DNA of 20,611 nt from W0P28-013 sp963658575 (GTDB lineage Bacteria > Bacteroidota > Bacteroidia > Bacteroidales > Paludibacteraceae). The position numbers were made by a program, and so were the translations under genes. The DNA lies in the NCBI GenBank assembly GCA_963658575.1, contig CAVKQB010000039.1:1-20611 (forward strand), written 5' to 3'. Positions 1 to 5,733 of the stretch are shown here, one piece after another (position 1 is the first letter of the stretch; every line of letters starts with the position of its first letter). The notes beneath the pieces are model-generated. The model saw nothing but the letters and a program-made list of their open reading frames with translations, was not told where the DNA came from and made no database searches.

Positions 1-1184
1 CGGCAGACTTTCATCCAGGACAAGGCGTGTACCGTTCATCGTATAAGAACGCCCGCCGCCTTGCCGTTACTGAAACGAACATCGCTTACCGCACAGCCGA
101 CTACGAGCGTATGCAGCAACTCGACTTTGTGGTGGGCATAGAGGTGCGCCTATCGAATAACCACCCAATGCCCGACATCTGCGACGACCTGTGCGGACGC
201 TACCCAAAGGATTTCAAATTTACAGGTTGGCATCCACACTGCCGCTGCCATATCGTAACCATACTCAAGACGGAAAAAGAACTCATGGCAGAGAACCAAG
301 CCATACTCAACGGCGAAGAACCTCCGAAAGACAGCGTGAATCGCGTGAACGATGTGCCACAGGCTTTCACGGATTGGATTACGCAGAATGAAGAGAGTGC
401 GAGAAGAAGCACGTCTGTGCCTTATTTTATCACTGACAACGAGAAATACTTGCCAAAGGGTTACAAGAATTTGTACGCCCTGAAAACGCCGTATGAAACG
501 TATGCTGAATATGAAGCCGCCATAAGGTTTAACAAGAAGCACGCAGACTTCACGCCTGAGGTCTTGAAGAACATCAGGGAGTTAGACCAAGCCCTCCCCG
601 TGATGCAAGGCAAGATAATGAATTTCACAGAGGCTGACGAGTTGAAAGGCAACCCGCATTATTCTGACCCTGACGGGTTGACTGAGGGATATTGGAATAA
701 CTGTCAGACATGCACGGTTACTTATGAGCTTCGCCGCCGTGGGTTTCCCGTTGAAGCCTTGCCAAACAAGAATGATGAATTTTATAAAGTTTGGTGTCCG
801 AAGAACAACTTTAATTGGCAAGATAGGTTTTTGAACCCTGACGGCTCACGTCCAACCAAAACCTACCCGTCCGTGTTGCGTGACACAATAACAGCCAAAG
901 TAGGTTTCATTGAAGACGCAACAAAGGAAACAGGGCGTTACGAACTTTATTTGCAATGGAAACCTGTAAGGGGGCGTAACAGAGGGGCGCACGTTATGAT
1001 TGTTGAGAGGCAGAAAGACGGCAATCTGTTATGGTTCGACCCTCAGTCAGGGGTACACGGCTCTTCAAAAACATTCAACTTGTTTATGAAGAGTGCCGTC
1101 CCGATAAGAATAAGCGTTCTGCGAATTGATGATAAAATAATAAATCCCAAATTCGCAGAACGCCTGAAAAAAGCCTCAAAATAA
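1..1184 (+). CDS. MuF-like minor head protein fused to a C-terminal papain-fold (Tox-PL-like) toxin domain, 5' partial
   Basis: The reading frame is open to the left edge (codons begin at base 3), so the N-terminus lies outside the window; the GTG at 27 is not a credible start. The visible N-terminal part (about bases 27-270) has the end of a MuF/SPP1-gp7-type head-morphogenesis domain: an Arg-rich ARRLAVTETNIAYR segment, VVG, a DIC..LCG pair and a terminal HPHCRC metal-binding-like motif. After a linker, the C-terminal part carries papain-fold toxin signatures: NNCQTC followed by YELRRRGFPVEALP (cysteines at 702 and 711), then AHVMIVE (His at 990) and LLWFDPQSG (Asp at 1038), a plausible Cys-His-Asp triad. 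MuF proteins sit at the portal inside the capsid, and polymorphic toxin domains fused to MuF are known in temperate phages. Delivery by the virion is inference. The toxin half looks more AT-rich than the capsid genes. It ends 9 nt inside the convergent gene 1176-1388. Confidence 0.8.
   Translation, partial: ADFHPGQGVYRSSYKNARRLAVTETNIAYRTADYERMQQLDFVVGIEVRLSNNHPMPDICDDLCGRYPKDFKFTGWHPHCRCHIVTILKTEKELMAENQAILNGEEPPKDSVNRVNDVPQAFTDWITQNEESARRSTSVPYFITDNEKYLPKGYKNLYALKTPYETYAEYEAAIRFNKKHADFTPEVLKNIRELDQALPVMQGKIMNFTEADELKGNPHYSDPDGLTEGYWNNCQTCTVTYELRRRGFPVEALPNKNDEFYKVWCPKNNFNWQDRFLNPDGSRPTKTYPSVLRDTITAKVGFIEDATKETGRYELYLQWKPVRGRNRGAHVMIVERQKDGNLLWFDPQSGVHGSSKTFNLFMKSAVPIRISVLRIDDKIINPKFAERLKKASK
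1114..1163 (-). terminator. Perfect 14-bp inverted repeat, probable leftward terminator inside the toxin ORF
   Basis: GCGTTCTGCGAATT at 1114-1127 is the exact reverse complement of AATTCGCAGAACGC at 1150-1163, with a 22-nt AT-rich loop. It starts 12 nt beyond the stop of the leftward gene 1176-1388. Read leftward, the hairpin is followed by TTATTCTTATC, which is moderately T-rich. It also encodes the last residues of the toxin protein. Terminator function is inferred from position and stem strength. Confidence 0.5.
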
Positions 1185-1388
1185 TTCAAGGGCTTCAAGA
1201 CCGCTCACGACAGAAACCTTGTCGCCTCTCAACAAGAGGACAACGGGAAGACCCGTTGGGGGCGGCTCTTCCCCCTTGAAACCATGATCGAGTTGAAAGG
1301 CTTGTGCGCCTTTCTTCATGCCAAGAAAAAAGCAATCTTTGTAGCCTAATTCTTTGGCTTTTTCTTGAATGATTTTTGGTACTTTCAT
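1176..1388 (-). CDS. 70-aa protein convergent with the MuF-toxin gene, candidate immunity protein
   Basis: The protein starts MKVPKIIQEKAKELGYKDCF; the ATG at 1388 is preceded by the A-rich AGAGAAAACAA. The longer reading from 1430 adds only residues with no clear start signal. It is a small soluble protein with an N-terminal helix, a PPPTGLP turn and a hydrophobic VVLLL strand; there is no signal peptide or membrane segment, and I do not recognise the family. It ends tail-to-tail with the MuF-toxin gene, overlapping it by 9 nt. It has its own promoter at 1590-1621 with a leader of about 190 nt, and a strong hairpin just past its stop. Separate expression beside a toxin-bearing gene suggests an immunity protein that protects the lysogen, but this is inference: immunity genes usually follow the toxin on the same strand, so another small phage function is possible. 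Confidence 0.65.
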   Translation of the reverse strand: MKVPKIIQEKAKELGYKDCFFLGMKKGAQAFQLDHGFKGEEPPPTGLPVVLLLRGDKVSVVSGLEALELF

Positions 1389-1583
1389 TTGTTTTCTCTG
1401 ATTACACACGGGTTTTCTCGTAGAAAGCACCCAATTTTAAGTTATTTTTTCCAAATTTTGCGCGAGAGCAACGATTGTCCGCAAATTGGTAAATTACTTG
1501 GCTGGTAAATTTTCGTTGTTTCTCGTGCATTTTTCGTGGTTCTGCTCGCCTCATTGAGATTGGTGAGCATATAATGCCAAACT
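1389..1583 (-). other. Long structured leader of the 1176-1388 gene
   Basis: This is the non-coding stretch between the promoter at 1590-1621 and the ATG at 1388. On the minus strand it can form a long-range hairpin: TGCACGAGA and CAACGA (1529-1521 and 1518-1513) pair with TCGTTG and TCTCGCGCA (1474-1469 and 1467-1459). The pairing has one A-C mismatch, a small internal loop and a 38-nt loop. It includes the 15-nt repeat also found at 2914-2928. I see no convincing ORF. Bases 1622-1752, on the far side of the promoter, hold no gene either. Confidence 0.4.
1463..1477. repeat. 15-nt direct repeat, copy 1
   Basis: CGAGAGCAACGATTG is identical to 2914-2928. Both copies lie in untranslated RNA of leftward transcripts, and both serve as one arm of a predicted hairpin. 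Confidence 0.6.
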
Positions 1584-1589
1584 TTACTG

Positions 1590-1621
1590 CAAAATTATGC
1601 AAAAATTTCCATACAAGCAAA
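1590..1621 (-). promoter_or_regulatory. Bacteroidetes-type promoter for the 1176-1388 gene
   Basis: On the minus strand TTTG (1621-1618), a 20-nt spacer and TAATTTTG (1597-1590) match the Bacteroidetes consensus TTTG-N19-21-TAnnTTTG exactly. The expected transcription start is near 1583. Confidence 0.75.
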
Positions 1622-1708
1622 TAAAACGCAATAATTTCGTAAGAGCCACAAAAACGCCGTTTCTACGCATCAAAAATTCTTGGTGATATATTTTATCAAC
1701 TCAAGTAC

Positions 1709-1725
1709 AAAAAAACGCAAGAGCG
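1709..1725 (-). terminator. Weak possible terminator at the end of the leftward island
   Basis: On the minus strand a short CGC-TCTT-GCG hairpin is followed by seven T residues, 28 nt past the stop of gene 1753-2058. The stem is only 3 bp, so the call rests mainly on the T run and position. Confidence 0.25.
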
Positions 1726-1752
1726 GGCATTTCTGTGGTTCTACGGCGGTCG

Positions 1753-2058
1753 TTATTCGTGTTTCGACAACACGATTTCGCGAAAACACTCGTAGCGAAA
1801 AATCGGATAGCGGTCGTCGCGCACCTGCACGTAAGCAAAGACAAAGTTCCGCCGTGGCTTGTCGCTGTCGTCTTGGAGCAACCTGCGAAACGGATATCGA
1901 CATTCGTCGCACAGTCCGTAGTTCATTCCATTGATGACTTGCTCGGTAAATTCGAGCGCGCTTGGGGCATCGGTAAACACGCCCGACACACTACATTTTG
2001 TCGTACGGTTGGGCATTATCGCCTCCGAAACCAATACATAAACAGTCTGTTCTTTCAT
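1753..2058 (-). CDS. 101-aa hypothetical protein, last gene of the leftward island
   Basis: The protein starts MKEQTVYVLVSEAIMPNR and is probably translationally coupled to the upstream HTH gene: its ATG at 2058 overlaps that gene's TGA in an ATGA. It is a compact alpha/beta-looking protein with a central LCDECRYPFRRLL segment holding two nearby cysteines, and a charged C-terminus. I see no signal peptide or membrane segment and do not recognise the family. The tight overlap supports it as a real gene co-expressed with the HTH_39-type protein, and it may act with it. A weak T-run terminator follows. Confidence 0.7.
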   Translation of the reverse strand: MKEQTVYVLVSEAIMPNRTTKCSVSGVFTDAPSALEFTEQVINGMNYGLCDECRYPFRRLLQDDSDKPRRNFVFAYVQVRDDRYPIFRYECFREIVLSKHE

Positions 2059-2297
2059 TTTGTGGTTATTTTGGTGTAAAATGCTAAAAATTCTTGCGGT
2101 AGGTAATACATTGCAAAACGGCTCTCCCCGTTGTCAATCATCTGCCGTTCGATGGGCAGTCCTTGCCGCTTTAGGTCGGAAATGCGCGAAGCAAGTCGGA
2201 AGCAGCGAAAACGGCTCAACGCCTCCAACGATGTAATGCTTTTTCCTGCGAGTAGCCAATTCCGAATTTGGCTATTTTGACTTTCTGTGGTTTTCAT
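2055..2297 (-). CDS. HTH_39-type helix-turn-helix protein, 80 aa
   Basis: Starting at the ATG at 2297 the protein reads MKTTESQNSQIRNWLLAGKS and continues with ITSLEALSRF, FRLASRISDLKRQG and LPIERQ. This layout (helix, turn, recognition helix with R.ASRI..L, then a beta wing) matches the small winged-helix family common in Bacteroides phages and mobile elements (HTH_39, PF14090). It probably binds DNA and may regulate the island; the target is unknown. The start at 2297 is chosen because it matches the usual start of the family and has AAGAGAAC just upstream. An in-frame ATG at 2378 behind a strong purine tract would add 27 residues, but it reads through a hairpin-T8 element and gives a Lys-rich extension unlike the family. 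Confidence 0.75.
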   Translation of the reverse strand: MKTTESQNSQIRNWLLAGKSITSLEALSRFRCFRLASRISDLKRQGLPIERQMIDNGESRFAMYYLPQEFLAFYTKITTK

Positions 2298-2348
2298 TGT
2301 TCTCTTGGTTTTATTTTCAGGCGAAATAGATACGGCACATTTTTTTGT

Positions 2349-2372
2349 GAGTACGATAGTACTCTTTTTTTT
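2349..2372 (+). terminator. Rightward intrinsic terminator within the leftward island
   Basis: GAGTAC-GATA-GTACTC (2349-2364) forms a perfect 6-bp stem with a 4-nt loop, followed by eight T residues (2365-2372) on the + strand. It faces against the genes around it, so it would stop rightward read-through from the head operon before it enters the island as antisense RNA. Confidence 0.55.
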
Positions 2373-2421
2373 CTCCATTCCTTTTCCTTTCCACTCCTTA
2401 TCCTTTCCTATTCCTTTCCTG
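2371..2421. repeat. Homopyrimidine/homopurine tract with degenerate TTCCTTTCC repeats
   Basis: About 50 nt of nearly pure pyrimidine on the + strand made of repeated CCTTTCC/TTCC units. On the minus strand it is a purine tract of repeated GGAAAGGA units that would sit in the leader before the HTH_39 gene. Function is unknown; it may be an unstructured ribosome-loading or protein-binding segment. Confidence 0.5.
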
Positions 2422-2442
2422 TTTTGTTTTGTTACTAATTTG

Positions 2443-2616
2443 CTATTGTTTTGCTATTAAACCTTTGACGATTTTCAAATTGTATTTGCAGCAGTTCAGT
2501 GTGATGGCTCGGTCTTTCAAATAGTATGTGTTGCGGATGCGTGCCTTGAAGTGCCGCAGTTCTTTGTCGGCGTAAAATTCCATGTCGTTGCCGACCCTTT
2601 TTCCGTATATATCCAT
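2443..2616 (-). CDS. 57-aa hypothetical protein
   Basis: The protein starts MDIYGKRVGNDMEFYADKE at the ATG at 2616; the longer reading from 2676 would run into the preceding gene and has no start signal. It is a small basic protein predicted to be mainly beta strand with a C-terminal basic helix (KYNLKIVKGLIAKQ). It lies 17 nt downstream of gene 2634-2870 in the same direction. The family is not recognised. It may bind nucleic acid given its charge, but nothing specific shows this. Confidence 0.55.
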   Translation of the reverse strand: MDIYGKRVGNDMEFYADKELRHFKARIRNTYYLKDRAITLNCCKYNLKIVKGLIAKQ

Positions 2617-2633
2617 AGTTGTAGTTTTTTTCG

Positions 2634-2870
2634 TTAATACTCGAATACGGCGTTTTCGCCCTGATGTGCGTAGCACTCGCTAAAATTCCACGCGTTGATA
2701 AACCGCAGCGGGCAGGCGTACTTGTACATTTTCTCTAATTCTTCGATTGGACATATTATGTATCCTAAATTGGCCGCTTCGTCCATTTCGTGGTCTTCCA
2801 GTAGGTAGAATTTGTGGCAGCCATTGAACGCAAATTGTTTTTGCGTAATTTCTTTTCCGTTGATTTTCAT
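2634..2870 (-). CDS. 78-aa hypothetical protein
   Basis: The protein starts MKINGKEITQKQFAFNGCHK and goes on with FYLLEDHEMDEAANLGYIICPIEELEKMYKYACPL. It is a small acidic soluble protein with four cysteines, and the ATG at 2870 is preceded by an A-rich leader (AAAAATGAAGACAAA). It sits between the broken DUF932 gene and the 57-aa gene in the leftward island, with a hairpin (2889-2923) just upstream. The KI-G-EI-QKQFAFNGCHKFYL pattern recurs in my memory of small proteins beside DUF932 genes in Bacteroides mobile DNA, but no function is known to me. Confidence 0.65.
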   Translation of the reverse strand: MKINGKEITQKQFAFNGCHKFYLLEDHEMDEAANLGYIICPIEELEKMYKYACPLRFINAWNFSECYAHQGENAVFEY

Positions 2871-2888
2871 TTTGTCTTCATTTTTATA

Positions 2889-2923
2889 GTTGCTCCCGCA
2901 CCGATTTTTGGTACGAGAGCAAC
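2889..2923 (-). terminator. 14-bp GU-containing RNA hairpin between the DUF932 gene and the next gene
   Basis: On the minus strand GUUGCUCUCGUACC (2923-2910) pairs along its whole length with GGUGCGGGAGCAAC (2902-2889), with loop AAAAAUC. Two U-G wobbles are allowed only in the leftward RNA, since the + strand would show A-C mismatches. It lies 10 nt past the DUF932 stop. No T run follows, so it may be an attenuator, processing site or 3'-end protector rather than a full terminator. Confidence 0.5.
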
Positions 2924-2928
2924 GATTG
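2914..2928. repeat. 15-nt direct repeat, copy 2
   Basis: Identical to 1463-1477 (CGAGAGCAACGATTG); it forms the 5' arm of the leftward-strand hairpin 2889-2923. Confidence 0.6.
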
Positions 2929-2932
2929 GTAT

Positions 2933-4083
2933 TTATGCTGTCAGTTTAACACGGTTGAGTAAATTGCCCGAAATTTCGTGCAATTCTCTTGCTCTTTCGG
3001 GAGTGAGTTCTCGAGCGTGAGCGGTGATGGCTTGGGTAAGTTTCCACAAAGTAGCACCACCTTGCACGCCGTCATCGGGATTGTTATTCATCAGTAGTTT
3101 CTCCACCGCCTGTTGCTCGGCTTTCAAGATAGAGCCGCCCTGTTGCAGTTTGCGGAGTTCCTTGTCGAAGTCCACTTCAATCTCGCTTGCACCCTGTATC
3201 TCCAACGCTTTCTGCATTATCGTGTCTTTGCTATACAAGCCACGAGTGAGGTCGCGAACGGCAGACACGGTTGTTTCGGTGTCAAGTTTGTAGGTGCGCT
3301 CTGACAGAGCCAGCGTGTCTGGTAACCTGCTGCCCAAATGCACCTGCTTCATCACGCTTTCACGCACCATACCATTGAGGCAAGCACCATTGAGCAGGAA
3401 AGTACGCATATCAACAGCACCATCACCATAGTCGGAAGTGGAGAAGCGTGCGCCAGCGAAGATAATGACTTCGCCATTGTTCTTGGTTGGGATGCTGATG
3501 GGTGTGGGCAGTATCGTTTCCGCCCATACTTTGGTGTCAGTCATATAGGCATCACTGATTACTGCACCTTGTCCGGACGCTTCCTGCACGAAAGCAGTCA
3601 GTATCTCCACGCTGTTTAAGCGACGGTAGGAGTCTGACAACACGCCACGCACTTGACTGCCGACCGTGCGAACAAGTACACGATTTCTCTGCTCCAATCG
3701 GAATGTTGATTGAGAATTTCGGCAGCCAACATTATTTGCCACGGCTCACCTGCTGCGAGCATCTTGAGGTAGCGCGACGGGACACCCATACGGTCGGCAA
3801 GTTGCCCCACAGCATTGGCGTGCAACGAGAATGTACCGTCGGGCATATTCATTTCCACCACTTCCCTATCGCCCATGAAAGTGATTACAGGGCGTTCGCC
3901 TTGGTGCTTTAAGTTCACGCCAAGCGGCGCGATGTAGTCCTGTGCAATCTTGCCCTCGTTGATAAGGCGTTCCATTGTGGCTTGCACACCAACGGCCTTG
4001 CCGTCAATCATTCGTTGAACCTTGTTCATCACGACCTCGTTCAAGCCCTGTTGAAGGGTCGGCTCTGTCTGAATTGTTTCCAT
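2933..4083 (-). pseudogene. DUF932 (phage/plasmid-like) gene broken by one frameshift
   Basis: Two overlapping minus-strand frames make one DUF932-type protein (TIGR03299-like). The first part starts at the ATG at 4083 (METIQTEPTLQQGLNEVV) and runs to S131 in HSDWS; the second continues in the other frame as QRNRVLVRTVGSQVRGVLSD, to NLLNRVKLTA at 2935. The family pattern (V..QMADR.G.P..YL, then RVLVRT....RG.LSD.YR.L) is continuous across the join. AGC (3693-3691) and CAG (3691-3689) share one C, so restoring one base near 3691 rebuilds about 383 residues. Unless repaired, translation stops at 3616 after 155 residues. There is no slippery heptamer, so decay or a sequencing error is likelier than programmed frameshifting. 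DUF932 proteins are frequent on Bacteroides plasmids and phages, with no established function that I know of. Confidence 0.75.
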
Positions 4084-4147
4084 AGTTTTGTTATTTTGAA
4101 AGTTATAGTGAATAAAAATTGCTTTGCTTCGCCTGTTCCTCTCGTGA

Positions 4148-4393
4148 TTAAAAAGTGTAGAATGTAATTTTCAAACCTCTGCGCCGTTTGCACACCGTTT
4201 TGTCTTCACCGCTCTCGAATGCGCGGCAGACAAACTTGTTTGCGAGTTCCAAACCGACGAGTGCTATCAAGCCCGAAACTCCAACCAACGTATTGATGCG
4301 GCAACCGTTGTCGGCAACGCCATAGGCCTTGATTCTGAAGTCCATATTGATTTCACGCGTGGAGTAGTTGAGTGTTGTTGCAGTTGATTTCAT
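4148..4393 (-). CDS. 81-aa hypothetical protein, first gene of the leftward island
   Basis: The protein starts MKSTATTLNYSTREINMDFR and contains NTLVGVSGLIALVGLELANKFVCRAF, a moderately hydrophobic glycine-rich helix too polar at its ends to be a clear membrane span, then a basic tail (CKRRRGLKITFYTF). Its ATG at 4393 follows the strong minus-strand promoter 4439-4470 by about 40 nt, so it leads the transcript that continues into the DUF932 gene. Similar small proteins next to DUF932 genes in Bacteroides mobile elements are familiar to me but have no known function. Confidence 0.7.
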   Translation of the reverse strand: MKSTATTLNYSTREINMDFRIKAYGVADNGCRINTLVGVSGLIALVGLELANKFVCRAFESGEDKTVCKRRRGLKITFYTF

Positions 4394-4438
4394 AATGTTC
4401 GTTTTATTTATGCAAAAATTTCGTTGATTATTTCGCTA

Positions 4439-4470
4439 CAAAATTACAGGTTTATTTTTTACCGTGCAAA
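4439..4470 (-). promoter_or_regulatory. Bacteroidetes-type promoter for the leftward island
   Basis: On the minus strand TTTG (4470-4467), a 20-nt spacer and TAATTTTG (4446-4439) match the consensus exactly. The expected start is near 4432, giving a leader of about 40 nt to the ATG at 4393. Confidence 0.8.
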
Positions 4471-4478
4471 TTTTTCGC
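4466..4478. promoter_or_regulatory. Candidate operator, left copy
   Basis: GCAAATTTTTCGC is the exact reverse complement of 4563-4575. It covers the -33 box of the leftward promoter, as its partner covers that of the rightward promoter. Operator function is inferred; A/T tracts are common in this region. Confidence 0.35.
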
Positions 4479-4562
4479 AAACTTTTTTCATAAAAAATGC
4501 AATAAATTTCGTATTCTCCAAGAAATCAACAGATTAAAAACGCAAAATTTTCATACTTTTTA

Positions 4563-4575
4563 GCGAAAAATTTGC
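4563..4575. promoter_or_regulatory. Candidate operator, right copy
   Basis: GCGAAAAATTTGC is the inverted partner of 4466-4478, overlapping the -33 TTTG (4571-4574) of the rightward promoter. Confidence 0.35.
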
Positions 4576-4602
4576 ATATAGACGAAATTTTGCATACATT
4601 TG
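4571..4602 (+). promoter_or_regulatory. Bacteroidetes-type promoter for the capsid and tail operon
   Basis: TTTG (4571-4574), a 20-nt spacer and TACATTTG (4595-4602) match the consensus exactly. The start would be near 4609, about 17 nt before the first ATG at 4626. It probably drives the rightward genes to 18916, since I found no other comparable + strand promoter in between. Confidence 0.8.
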
Positions 4603-4625
4603 CAGCAAATTCAAAATGATTTTTT

Positions 4626-5285
4626 ATGAAAGAAAAATGTGTAGAGTTGTTGAAAGCCAAATTTGAGGGGGTCAGCGACGCAATTCTTGGCAGGGTAGCC
4701 GACAAGTTGGTTAAGACTGCCACAACGGAAGAGAAAGTAATCGCAGCAGTCGACGGCGTTACTTTCCAACAAGTTCTCGAAAGTTACGGCGACAGCCGTG
4801 CTACCGAAGCCCAACAGACCGCAGTGCGCAACTATGAGCAGAAATACGGCCTGAAAGACGGCAAGGCTAACAAAGGGGGCGAGCCTACAGACAAAAACAC
4901 GCAACCAAAAGCAGACAACGAGGAAACACCTGCTTGGGTGCAGACGCTCATCAATTCCAACAAAGAACTTGGCGAACGTCTAACCAAACTCGAGACGGAG
5001 CGCACCTCGAACAGCCGAAAGCAACAACTTGAAACGGTGGTAGAGAAATTACCCATCTCGCTACGCAAAGCCTACGAGCGTACCAACATCGCTACGCTTT
5101 CCGATGAAGAGTTCGACATTCTCATTAAGGACATCGCGGCGGAGGTTACAGAGATAGGCAACGACCTACAAGCCAAAGGGGCTGTGTTCGGTCAGCCAAA
5201 CAAGGCGAACAACAAGGCATCGGCGGGCAACTCAAAAGAAGCCAGCGAAGCCGAGACGGACGCTGTTGTAGGCAAACTCATTTAA
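4626..5285 (+). CDS. Scaffold-like capsid assembly protein, 219 aa
   Basis: The protein starts MKEKCVELLKAKFEGVSDAI. It has an N-terminal helical domain with a GVT...LESYGDSRATEAQ segment, a low-complexity hydrophilic linker (GKANKGGEPTDKNTQPKADN), a coiled-coil-like helix (LINSNKELGERLTKLETERT) and a disordered Lys/Ala/Ser-rich tail. No enzyme motif is visible. A charged, coiled-coil protein directly before the decoration and major capsid genes fits a scaffolding protein, which guides procapsid assembly and is then removed. The assignment rests on position and composition; a helical structural protein of another kind is possible. It is the first gene after the promoter at 4571. Confidence 0.65.
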   Translation: MKEKCVELLKAKFEGVSDAILGRVADKLVKTATTEEKVIAAVDGVTFQQVLESYGDSRATEAQQTAVRNYEQKYGLKDGKANKGGEPTDKNTQPKADNEETPAWVQTLINSNKELGERLTKLETERTSNSRKQQLETVVEKLPISLRKAYERTNIATLSDEEFDILIKDIAAEVTEIGNDLQAKGAVFGQPNKANNKASAGNSKEASEAETDAVVGKLI

Positions 5286-5315
5286 TTTTTTCATCTCATC
5301 TAAACCAACAACAAA

Positions 5316-5705
5316 ATGGCAACAACAAATCTCAATCGTGATGTTCACGAAATTCAGAGTGGGCTTGACTGTGTCGTAGTCATCAAGGCGTTTGCCGACA
5401 TTCCTGGCGGTCGTTCGCTGAATGTTGATGATGTCGCAGCCGACGTTACCGCTCTCAAAGCAGGACACGTCATCGTGGCAAAAGACGAAGACTACAAGCC
5501 GATGCCAGTGGCTACCGATGGTGCTTCTTACGGCACACTGCCAACTGGTTATTCGTATGTAGGCGTGCTGAAAAACAGCATTCCTGTAAAAGATGCGCGC
5601 GCAGCAATCGTAACCGCAGGTCAAATAAATGCGGCTGCAAGTCCATATCCTGTAACCAGCGCAATGAAAACTGCATTGTCGCATATTCAGTTCCTCTATG
5701 CGTAG
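5316..5705 (+). CDS. Head decoration or head-fiber protein, 129 aa
   Basis: The protein starts MATTNLNRDVHEIQSGLDCV; the ATG at 5316 follows CAACAACAAA. It is a small beta-rich protein in the slot where many phages encode a capsid decoration protein, directly before the major capsid gene. The C-terminal part (YSYVGVLKNSIPVKDARAAIVTAGQIN) resembles the decoration/head-fiber pattern in which a GVL strand precedes an A.IVT.G.IN strand. It probably binds the outer capsid surface and stabilises it. Gene order makes this fairly secure; the exact subtype (gpD-like or phi29 head-fiber-like) is not. Confidence 0.65.
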   Translation: MATTNLNRDVHEIQSGLDCVVVIKAFADIPGGRSLNVDDVAADVTALKAGHVIVAKDEDYKPMPVATDGASYGTLPTGYSYVGVLKNSIPVKDARAAIVTAGQINAAASPYPVTSAMKTALSHIQFLYA

Positions 5706-5733
5706 TGTTTAATCTATCAAAATCAGTAAAACA

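Noticed and set aside
1225..1275. Three short hairpins in the small gene as extra terminators
   Set aside because: Stems of 5-7 bp without T runs inside a coding sequence of Pro/Gly codons; too weak to call.
1402..1620. Leftward 72-aa ORF upstream of the small gene
   Set aside because: Its start precedes the predicted transcription start, it has no start signal and an odd composition, and it covers the structured leader and 15-nt repeat.
3616..3700. Programmed frameshifting in the DUF932 gene
   Set aside because: No slippery heptamer lies at the join; a single missing base explains it better.
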